Of a DNA stretch of 46,553 bases, positions 8,901 through 14,859 are shown piece by piece. Both the position numbers and the translations under genes were made by a program. The DNA comes from Pararhodospirillum oryzae (GTDB lineage: Bacteria; Pseudomonadota; Alphaproteobacteria; Rhodospirillales; Rhodospirillaceae), in contig NZ_BJZO01000032.1 in assembly GCF_007992075.1 (NCBI RefSeq), forward strand, positions 1 to 46,553. Direction: 5' to 3'. How positions within the stretch are numbered: the first letter of the stretch is position 1; every line of letters starts with the position of its first letter. The notes under the pieces are model-generated. The model was given only the letters and a program-made list of their open reading frames with translations, ran no database searches and had not been told where the DNA came from.

Positions 8901-10113
8901 CCCAGGCAGCCCGCAGGCGCTCGTCATCCGCCCCGATAAACCGGGCAAAACAGAACGGGTCGTCCTTGACCAGGGGAACCTGTTGCAGGTCCGGCAGGGA
9001 GGCGAACAGGGCGTTCTTCAGGCGGTCCACCGCTGAATCGTCCAGGAATCCCTGCTTCTCGCGCTTCCGCCACAGGCCCGGGTCACCGCACACGGCCCGG
9101 CGCAGCAACCACCAGGCCACGTCCCGCGCCGCTTGCGGTTTGTTCCGGGCGCGCAGGGCCGCGACCCGCCGGGTGATGTGCGGCTGCTTTTGCCAGCGAA
9201 CCCGCAACGCCCGCCGCATCGGCGTTGCCGCCTCCCCGTTCGGGTCGGGCTCCAGGGGCGAAGGGCCGCCGTCTTGAAACGCCCACGCTTCGGCCTGCGC
9301 CACGGCGGCGGCCCGCAAAAACGGCGCCGCCACCGCCAGCGCCGTTTCAACCGTATTCAGGCATGGGGCAAGCCCTGCATTCCCAACCAGATCAACCAGC
9401 GCCTCCAGCGCCCTGATCGGAACGTCCAGGTCAACCCAATCGCTGTGCGGCGGATCGCCCGGCGCGCCCGGGCCATCGGTGCCGATCGGGGCGGTGGCGA
9501 TCGACCAGCATTCCGCAGCCTGGGCGATGGCGGCGGCGCGCGCCGCGTCTTTATGTGGACCGTTGGCCTTGTCCCACAAACCGCAATCGGCCACCGCTTG
9601 CGCCCACGGTGCCGCATAGCGTGTCGGCGCCGGCGGACGACAGGAACAGCGCTTCAGTTCGTCCTGATAGACCTCCAGCCCATGCACCAGAATTTCAATC
9701 CCTGGATCCGCATAGGGAATTGGATTTACAGCGATTTCCTTTCGTAATTCCTCGGCTTTTTTATTGGCGAAGACAAGAACATCACTGCTTGCCACTCGCG
9801 GCACAAACAAAACCCAATACTTTATCCGGCCGTGGATCAGGTCTTTTAATTTATCGTGATTTTTAACAAATTTATCAACATCCGTTGAGATCTTGGCCTT
9901 TTGTTTCCGGGCGAGATCCCCCGTACTCGGCTGCCCTTCAGCCGCATAGCATTGATAGACCGTCCCATCCCTGGCCCAGGCATCGATCCCGCCATCGCCC
10001 CCGGCATCCGGGATGACGACGAGGTTGGTGGCCCCATGCTTGATGGTCAACAGGGCCACCGCGAAGGTTTCCCACTCCGCGCCGTCCCAAAGACGATAGG
10101 CTTCCTCGATCAT
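5962..10113 (-). CDS. REase-like / HSP90-type GHKL ATPase / wHTH-repeat conflict protein
   Basis: A 1,383-residue, probably cytosolic multidomain protein. Residues ~1-150 resemble a PD-(D/E)xK nuclease of the Mrr kind: helix with E15, then GGDGGIDAW (38-46; D44) and VYQCYA (52-57). Residues ~160-550 are mostly helical and unassigned. Residues ~555-800 form an HSP90-type GHKL ATPase: N-box RELYQNALDA (~588), G1 DNGVGMD (~641), G2 RFGIGVFSYF (~691). The C-terminus (about 1049-1383) is five ~70-residue repeats with the core SRDLDGRAPWLEGTIPP, each probably a winged helix. From memory, HSP90-type ATPases joined to such repeats occur in predicted NTP-dependent conflict systems. The ATG at 10113 follows AAAGGG at the right spacing; a 51-codon upstream extension is implausible. 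AT-rich patches (about 6960-7440 and 9700-9900) suggest transfer or mosaic origin. It is a stand-alone gene; no effector partner is visible. Confidence 0.75.
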   Translation of the reverse strand: MIEEAYRLWDGAEWETFAVALLTIKHGATNLVVIPDAGGDGGIDAWARDGTVYQCYAAEGQPSTGDLARKQKAKISTDVDKFVKNHDKLKDLIHGRIKYWVLFVPRVASSDVLVFANKKAEELRKEIAVNPIPYADPGIEILVHGLEVYQDELKRCSCRPPAPTRYAAPWAQAVADCGLWDKANGPHKDAARAAAIAQAAECWSIATAPIGTDGPGAPGDPPHSDWVDLDVPIRALEALVDLVGNAGLAPCLNTVETALAVAAPFLRAAAVAQAEAWAFQDGGPSPLEPDPNGEAATPMRRALRVRWQKQPHITRRVAALRARNKPQAARDVAWWLLRRAVCGDPGLWRKREKQGFLDDSAVDRLKNALFASLPDLQQVPLVKDDPFCFARFIGADDERLRAAWENSRYPLTTPLPSALRGEGGGGIRSRLLAALLALAGKQALEALELGAVVVDHIGLGEPVTAAEATEQAQATRAGWDFQGGTVTLNVECRHPALDFALCEQVRALDALGHWLMARKADWSPSETSLAVSRYGEAVTPAPDNEIAGRWGDTPPLYERTSVRFTMEAEQIKELLMGAQLYGDPELAIRELYQNALDACRYRRARELYLDKTTPGRRSAWEGQITIEQGVDDTGRPFIECRDNGVGMDEHVLLSCFARAGKRFTDTDEYLEERADWDAVAGEAIKLWPNSRFGIGVFSYFMLADEIRIVTCRFERAGRPGAVLSVSISGSGSLFRIRRDIEARDSGTTLRLYLSQPSVTVDGEKKDISVARFLDEHLVVAEFPVVVHEGKRTVAWPGNWEPRTEYQEGTLVRSSDQPTVYWWGPDEFHLEESVEKVLTLNDGLMVEVESLPPHRFNWFRPICNLYGGDAPLLTADRQNFLEENHPFVSSRVQKSDCPLVERDDFPFLVLASLAENFPRVAQKAAEFRISQGRPLLPVPVYSEKAGRGVGHIDLAGIGVCGADGKLYDALRHLWNDSRRLRLISEQENCDRKFNAIRDIEEAYPRSVRNGRIRYLLILSDPSGYFFEKIAIIPRAGGDFCPLFPVEAALLSRDLNGSAPWFEGTIPPAHILGAAIAFGEPVCAIIERLQHLTPLLGEIIPEIDVAALTDLSVNQDELKLVSRDLDGRAPWLEGTIPPVHILAAAVEFEGPITTIVGRLRRLAPVLGLTMLEIDVVTLTDLSVNLDDLRLLSRDLEGRAPWLEGTIPPAHIVRGAKAIGEPVRAVLERLRHLAPVLGLTIPEIDVAALTDLSSVNQGDLWLASRDLDGRAPWLEGTIPPVHILAAAVRSEKPISTILGRLQCLAPVLGLTMLEVDVVTLTDLSVNQDDLRLLSRHLDCRVPWLEGTIPFDHIRKAAVGFEEPISTIVERLQRLAPVLGLSVPDAE
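5965..6969 (-). repeat. five in-frame ~210-bp repeats inside the HSP90-type gene
   Basis: Units in protein order map to 6969-6760, 6759-6550, 6549-6337 (one extra codon), 6336-6127 and 6126-5965 (last, 54 residues). Each begins (L/V/A)SR-D-L and contains PWLEGTIPP and L-x-P-V/L-L-G. Units 1 and 3 resemble each other most (PPAHI, GEPV, PEIDVAALTDL), as do units 2 and 4 (PPVHILAAAV, LTMLE, DVVTLTDL), so the array looks like duplication of a two-unit block. The DNA is highly similar between copies, indicating recent expansion or gene conversion. Confidence 0.9.
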
Positions 10114-10273
10114 CGGACCCTTTGGTGTCTTGCCTGCCTTTCGACAAGGAAAGACTTGCAAACGCGGCCCTGCAACTCCTTTCACCCTCCCCAGGAGGGT
10201 GATAACCAGGATTTTTCTTATGTGACCCAAGGGCAGCAACATCGCGCCGGACCTGGGTACCGGCACAAGCGTG

Positions 10274-10306
10274 CCGCCCCCTGGCAGCGGCTCGGCCAGG
10301 GGGCGG
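10274..10306 (-). terminator. strong hairpin after folD
   Basis: A perfect 12-bp inverted repeat (10274-10285 with 10295-10306, 9-nt loop) begins 9 bp past the folD stop. No U-run follows on the minus strand, so it may end transcription with help from Rho or stabilise the mRNA 3' end. It separates the folD operon from the HSP90-type gene. Confidence 0.55.
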
Positions 10307-10314
10307 GGATCGGA

Positions 10315-11202
10315 TCACGGAGTCCGCGCGCGTGCCTCGGCCGCCTGCATGGTGTTGGCCAGCAGGCAGGCAATGGTCATGGGGCCCACGCCACCCGGCA
10401 CCGGGGTGAGGGCCCCGGCCACCGCCTCCACGTCGTCGAAGGCCACGTCGCCGACCAGACGCGTCTTGCCGTCGGGAGTGCTCACCCGGTTGATGCCCAC
10501 GTCGATCACCGTGGCCCCGGGCTTGATCCAGTCCGCGCGCACCAGTTCCGGGCGCCCCACCGCCGCCACCACGATATCGGCCCGCCGGCAGACCGCCGGC
10601 AGGTCGCGGGTGCGCGAGTGGGCCAGGGTCACCGTGCAGTGACGCGACAAAAGCAACTGCGCCATGGGCTTGCCAACAATGGCCGAACGCCCGATCACCA
10701 CCGCTTCCAACCCCGCCAGATCGCCCAGGGTATCTTCCAGTAGCATCAGGCAGCCCAAAGGCGTGCACGGCACCAGCCCGGGCTGGCCCAGGGCCAGGCG
10801 TCCGGCGTTGACCACGTGGAAGCCGTCCACGTCCTTGGCGGGATCGATGGCCGCGAGCACCAGGGCCTCGTCCACGCCCTTGGGCAAGGGCAGCTGCACC
10901 AAAATGCCGTCCACCCGGTCGTCGGCGTTCAAGCGCGCGATCAGGTCCAGAAGCGTGGCGGTCGGCGTGTCGGCGGACAGGCGATGCTCGAACGAGGCCA
11001 TGCCGGCGGCCACGGTTTCGCGCCCCTTGTTGCGCACGTACACCTGGCTGGCCGGGTCCTCGCCCACCAGCACCACGGCAAGCCCGGGCACCCGCCCCGC
11101 CTGCTGGTGAAACGCCGCCACCTGCCCGGCCACCCGCGCGCGCAGGCCGGCGGCAAAGGCCTTGCCGTCGATCCGGCGCGCGCCCGACGCCCCCGCGCTC
11201 AT
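10315..11202 (-). CDS. folD: FolD bifunctional methylene-THF dehydrogenase/cyclohydrolase
   Basis: A 295-residue enzyme that interconverts 5,10-methylene-, 5,10-methenyl- and 10-formyl-tetrahydrofolate using NADP. Visible are the active-site Y55-x3-K59 in YVRNK, the substrate-loop [15 protein letters not shown], and the NADP-binding [10 protein letters not shown]. The length is normal for the family. The ATG at 11202 overlaps the purU stop by 4 bp (ATGA), so the two genes are translationally coupled. With PurU, it can release formate from, or recycle, C1-folates produced in methylamine or glycine-type metabolism served by the neighbouring glnT and synthase genes. Confidence 0.95.
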   Translation of the reverse strand: MSAGASGARRIDGKAFAAGLRARVAGQVAAFHQQAGRVPGLAVVLVGEDPASQVYVRNKGRETVAAGMASFEHRLSADTPTATLLDLIARLNADDRVDGILVQLPLPKGVDEALVLAAIDPAKDVDGFHVVNAGRLALGQPGLVPCTPLGCLMLLEDTLGDLAGLEAVVIGRSAIVGKPMAQLLLSRHCTVTLAHSRTRDLPAVCRRADIVVAAVGRPELVRADWIKPGATVIDVGINRVSTPDGKTRLVGDVAFDDVEAVAGALTPVPGGVGPMTIACLLANTMQAAEARARTP

Positions 11203-12068
11203 CGCCGGAACACCACGGTGCGGGTGCCATTGGGCAGCACCCGGTGCTCCACGTGATCTTGCACCGCGCGGGCCAGCACCACGCTTTCAATATCGCGACC
11301 CAGCGCGACCAGATCGTCGGGGGTGTGGGCGTGATCGACCCGTTCAACCGCCTGCTCGATGATCGGACCTTCGTCGAGGTCGGTGGTCACGTAATGGGCC
11401 GTGGCGCCGATCAGCTTCACCCCCCGGGCGTGGGCCTGGTGGTAGGGCTTGGCCCCCTTGAAGCTGGGCAGGAACGAGTGGTGGATGTTGATGCACCGCC
11501 ACGACAGGGCCGCGCACAACTCGGGACTAAGAACCTGCATGTAGCGCGCCAGCACCACCAGATCGATGTTCAGGCGATCGACCATCTCCAGGATGGCCGC
11601 TTCCTGGCTGGCCTTGGTTTCACGGGTCACCGGCAGGTGGTGATAGGGAATCCCGTGCCATTCCACCACCCGCTGGAAATCGGGATGATTGGAAACCACG
11701 GCCGGAATTTCGACCGGCAGCGCCCCATTGCGGTAGCGGTACAGCAAGTCGTTCAAGCAGTGATCGAACTTGGAGACCAGGATCAAAAGGCGTGGCTTGA
11801 CCGAGCCATCATGGATCGCCCAATCCATTTGAAAGCGTTCGGCGAGTGGCTCGAAGGCGGCGCGCAGATCATCGAGCGCCGGCATGCCCGGGCGCTCCAC
11901 GAACACGGTGCGCATGAAAAAGCGCCCGCCGATCGAATCGCCGAAATGCTCGGACTTGGTGATGAACAGGTCCTGACCGGACAGGAATCCCGAGACGGCG
12001 GCAACAATGCCGATGGTGTCGGGGCAGGTAATGGTCAGCACGAAGTGCTTGGCGGCGATCGTTGGCAT
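11199..12068 (-). CDS. purU: PurU formyltetrahydrofolate deformylase
   Basis: A 289-residue enzyme hydrolysing 10-formyl-tetrahydrofolate to formate and tetrahydrofolate. An N-terminal ACT regulatory domain ([18 protein letters not shown], about 12-29) is followed by a formyltransferase-type domain with [16 protein letters not shown] (about 195-210) and [10 protein letters not shown], which contain the catalytic Asn-His-Asp set. The ATG at 12068 gives the normal family length; a longer frame upstream is not homologous. It is the middle gene of glnT-purU-folD. In organisms using tetrahydrofolate-linked C1 oxidation, PurU often accompanies methylamine or sarcosine catabolic genes. Confidence 0.95.
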   Translation of the reverse strand: MPTIAAKHFVLTITCPDTIGIVAAVSGFLSGQDLFITKSEHFGDSIGGRFFMRTVFVERPGMPALDDLRAAFEPLAERFQMDWAIHDGSVKPRLLILVSKFDHCLNDLLYRYRNGALPVEIPAVVSNHPDFQRVVEWHGIPYHHLPVTRETKASQEAAILEMVDRLNIDLVVLARYMQVLSPELCAALSWRCINIHHSFLPSFKGAKPYHQAHARGVKLIGATAHYVTTDLDEGPIIEQAVERVDHAHTPDDLVALGRDIESVVLARAVQDHVEHRVLPNGTRTVVFRR

Positions 12069-12187
12069 CGCTCGACATCCCGAAAGCGGCGGATCATGAC
12101 GGAAAACAAGGGCACGGCGCCCGGACCGGGAGGGGGAGAAAGGCGCTCGAAGCCTGGCGCCTTCCCCGGTTCCCGGGCGGACGAAGG
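12069..12187 (-). other. glnT-purU spacer with long imperfect hairpin
   Basis: The 119-bp gap contains CGCCCGG/CCGGGCG arms (about 12118-12180) flanking near-complementary GC-rich sequence around a GCGCC/GGCGC core, so the transcript can fold into a long imperfect stem. No U-tract follows. It could attenuate or stabilise the downstream purU-folD message. Confidence 0.35.
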
Positions 12188-13489
12188 CTAGCAGTCCATG
12201 GTGTGCAGCCGTTCCCAAGCGCTGGCATGGCTCATGAAGGCGTTCCATTCGGCCATCTTGAGCTTGATGTAGCTGTCCACGAAGGCAGAGCCGAAGCCCT
12301 CGCGCACCACCTCCGAGCGCTCCATCAGGCGCAGCGCGTCCAGAAGATTAAGCGGCAGCTTGCGCACGTTCTTCAAGGTGTGGCCGTCGGTGTACATGTT
12401 GATGTCCAGGCGTTCGCCGGGATCGCGGTCGTTGGCGATGCCGTCCAGGCCGGCCACCAGAATCGCCGCCGGGGCCAGGTAGGGGTTGGTCGCCCCGTCC
12501 ATCAGGCGGAACTCGAATCGCCCGGCCTCGGGAATGCGCACCATGTGGGTGCGGTTGTTGCCCGTGTAGGTGATGGTGTTGGGCGACCACGTGGCCCCCG
12601 ACGCCGTGACCGGGGCGTTGATGCGCTTGAAGCTGTTGACCGACGGATTGAACAGCGCGCACAGGTCGGCGGCCGAGTGCATGACCCCGCCCAGGAACTT
12701 GTACGAAAGCGCGCTCATGCCCAGCTCGCCGTCCGCGTCCTCGAAGAGGTTGCGCGCCCCGTCCCACACGCTGACGTGCATGTGGCAGCCACTGCCGGTC
12801 AGGCCATTGAACGGCTTGGGCATGAAGGTGGCCCGCATCCCGGCCTGCTCGGCCAGGGTCTTGGTCATGTACTTGAAGAACACATGACGGTCGGCGGTCA
12901 CCAGGACATCGTCGTATTCCCAGTTCATTTCGAACTGACCGTTGGCGTCCTCGTGGTCGTTCTGGTACGGGCCCCAGCCCAGGGTCAGCATCCCGTCGCA
13001 CAGGGCCTTGATCAGGTCGAACTGGCGCATCAAGGCCAGCTGGTCGTAGCAGGGCTTGGGATAGGTATCGAGGCCATCCCCGATCGCGGTTCCTTCCTGG
13101 TTCAGCAAGAAGAACTCGCATTCCACCCCGGTCTTCATCTGCAAGCCCTGGGCCCTGGCCTTCGCGATCAGGCGCTTGAGCACATTGCGCGGCGCGTCCT
13201 CGACCAGTTCCCCGTCGCAATACAGATCCGAGGCCAGCCAGCCCACCTCGGGCTTCCAGGGCAATTGAATGAGGCTCGCCGGATCGGGAACCGCCAGCGT
13301 GTCGGGATGGGCCGGGGTCTGATCCAGGTGGGTCGCGAAGCCCGCGAAGCCCGCTCCGTCCCGCTGCATTTTGGTGATCGCCGCCGCCGGAACGAGTTTA
13401 GCGCGCAAAACACCAAACAGATCGACGTAAGATATCAAAAAATACTGGATACCGCGTTCCTTGGCGATCTCGGCGAGGTTTTCAACCAT
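12188..13489 (-). CDS. glnT: GlnT-type glutamine synthetase / gamma-glutamylmethylamide synthetase
   Basis: A 433-residue ATP-dependent ligase of the GlnT/GmaS branch of the glutamine synthetase superfamily. These enzymes join glutamate to ammonia or to methylamine. Visible elements are the N-terminal YVDLFGVLRAKLVP beta-grasp segment, ECEFFLL and QFEMNWEYDD metal-binding glutamates, GSGCHMHVSVWD (substrate/metal), NSFKRI and the ATP-binding RIPEAGRFEFRLMDGATNPY region. The ATG at 13489 has an AGGGGACGACA site. It is divergent from the amidotransferase/synthase operon and leads purU-folD; that setting favours the methylamine-linked role (GmaS), but sequence alone does not separate it from GlnT. 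Confidence 0.85.
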   Translation of the reverse strand: MVENLAEIAKERGIQYFLISYVDLFGVLRAKLVPAAAITKMQRDGAGFAGFATHLDQTPAHPDTLAVPDPASLIQLPWKPEVGWLASDLYCDGELVEDAPRNVLKRLIAKARAQGLQMKTGVECEFFLLNQEGTAIGDGLDTYPKPCYDQLALMRQFDLIKALCDGMLTLGWGPYQNDHEDANGQFEMNWEYDDVLVTADRHVFFKYMTKTLAEQAGMRATFMPKPFNGLTGSGCHMHVSVWDGARNLFEDADGELGMSALSYKFLGGVMHSAADLCALFNPSVNSFKRINAPVTASGATWSPNTITYTGNNRTHMVRIPEAGRFEFRLMDGATNPYLAPAAILVAGLDGIANDRDPGERLDINMYTDGHTLKNVRKLPLNLLDALRLMERSEVVREGFGSAFVDSYIKLKMAEWNAFMSHASAWERLHTMDC

Positions 13490-13637
13490 TGTCGTCCCCT
13501 GTCACTCTGCCTAAAATACCGGCACCATCGGCCCATGCCCTCAAAATCGGCAAACGCACCCTAGGCCAACTCCTTTTCGCTTTCAACTGGGAAGAAAATT
13601 TTTTTCCGCTCATGGCGCACGGCCGGGTGCAAAAAGG

Positions 13638-13862
13638 AAAAAGGACGGGGAGGCAAGGCCTCCCCGTGCCCCTCCTTTCCTTGAAGCCCCGGGGGCCCGG
13701 GCTCCCCTTCGGACACGAAAGAAAGAGGGGAGGCCTGGAGGCCCCGCCTCCAGGCGGGTCCGGGCGGCAGCCCGGGCCGAAGGCTCCTCCCCAACGCCAA
13801 GGGAGGAAAAGGGCGGGGAGGCGCGGCCTCCCCGCGCCCCTCCCTTCCTTGAAGTCCGGAGG
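13638..13862. repeat. GC-rich palindromic repeat cluster in divergent spacer
   Basis: Two copies of a ~55-bp module start near 13640 and 13808, 168 bp apart. Each has a 9-bp hairpin CGGGGAGGC/GCCTCCCCG (13646-13666 and 13814-13834) followed by a shared CCCCTCC-TTCCTTGAAG tail. Between them lies another perfect 9-bp hairpin, CCTGGAGGC-CCC-GCCTCCAGG at 13734-13754. The pattern is REP/BIME-like: a palindromic intergenic repeat probably present elsewhere in the genome. Frames across it are Pro/Gly/Arg-rich and not genes. Confidence 0.75.
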
Positions 13863-13898
13863 GATTTTCCCAGCAGGAAACTTTTTTGCATAAAGCCG

Positions 13899-13928
13899 TT
13901 GACCGGGCGCGGGCACGGTTGCTACGGT
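13899..13928 (+). promoter_or_regulatory. candidate sigma-70 promoter of the synthase operon
   Basis: TTGACC at 13899-13904, an 18-bp spacer and TACGGT at 13923-13928, 29 bp before the preferred start codon at 13957. Both boxes match the consensus reasonably, and the position gives a short leader. The palindromic repeats lie just upstream. Confidence 0.45.
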
Positions 13929-13956
13929 TTGGGGGTCGCACAAGGGAGAGATGGCG

Positions 13957-14859
13957 ATGTGCGGAATAGCTGGACTTCTCTTTAAAACCCCGACGGCCAA
14001 CCATGTGCTGGGCCACGCGCTGGCCACCATGCTGGATGGCTGTCAGCATCGCGGACCCGATTCCACCGGGTTTGCGTTGTACGAGACCCCGGCCGAAGGG
14101 CTGCGCCTGCGGTTCCTGGTCGAGGAAAACGATCAGGCGGCGCTCGCGCGCATCCGAAAGGCCCTGGCCGAACAGGGCGCCACGCTCAAAAGCGAGCGGC
14201 GCGAAGGCGCCAGCGTGGTGGTCGAGGTCGCCCATGCCGGCGAGATCCGCCCCTTTGCCTATGCCATGGAGCATGCGGCCAAGCTGGTGTCGATCGGGGC
14301 CGCGCTCGACATCATCAAGGACGTGGGCACCGCCCGCGATCTCGATGACATTTACAACGTCAGCGCCATTCAAGGCAGCCATGGCCTGGGCCACGTGCGC
14401 CTGGCAACCGAATCCGAGGTCAAGCCCGAGGCGGCGCATCCCTTCTGGGCCACCGGGTTCGCCGACATTGCCATCGTCCACAACGGCCAGATCACCAACT
14501 ACTGGAAGATGCGCCGGCGGCTGGAAGCGCGCGATTTCGAGTTTCGCACCGACAACGATTCCGAACTGATCGCGGTGTACCTGGCCGACAAGCTGGCCCA
14601 GGGCACGCCCCTGGAAACGGCGCTGGCCCAGTCGGTGGACGACCTCGACGGAACGTTTTCGTTCCTGGTCTCGACCCGCGACGGCATCGGCTTCGCCAAG
14701 GACCGCCTGGCCGCCAAGCCGATGGTCATGTACGAGGACGACAGCCTGGTGGCCATCGCGTCCGAGGAAGTTTCGCTGAACCGCCTGTTTCCGGGTCAGC
14801 CCCTTTCCACCACCGAACCTGCACCGGGAACCTATCGCACATGGTCACGATCGATCTAA
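13957..14859 (+). CDS. mgsA: class II glutamine amidotransferase subunit (MgsA/GlxB-like)
   Basis: A 300-residue Ntn-type glutaminase, homologous to the N-terminal domain of GltB and to N-methylglutamate synthase subunit A (MgsA/GlxB). Cys2 after Met removal is the nucleophile (MCGIAG); CQHRGPDSTGF (about 28-38), IVHNGQITNYW and the TDNDSELIA segment form the glutamine site. Two ATGs are in frame; the GGGAG site at 13944-13948 is only 2 nt from 13951 but 8 nt from 13957, so 13957 is preferred and puts Cys at position 2 as the chemistry requires. The 3' end overlaps the next gene by 19 bp, indicating coupling to the synthase subunit. Confidence 0.85.
   Translation: MCGIAGLLFKTPTANHVLGHALATMLDGCQHRGPDSTGFALYETPAEGLRLRFLVEENDQAALARIRKALAEQGATLKSERREGASVVVEVAHAGEIRPFAYAMEHAAKLVSIGAALDIIKDVGTARDLDDIYNVSAIQGSHGLGHVRLATESEVKPEAAHPFWATGFADIAIVHNGQITNYWKMRRRLEARDFEFRTDNDSELIAVYLADKLAQGTPLETALAQSVDDLDGTFSFLVSTRDGIGFAKDRLAAKPMVMYEDDSLVAIASEEVSLNRLFPGQPLSTTEPAPGTYRTWSRSI

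Noticed and set aside
13482-14030. Protein-coding frames across the glnT/mgs spacer
   Set aside because: The frames are Pro/Gly/Arg-rich and derive from palindromic repeats; they overlap the start of the amidotransferase gene.
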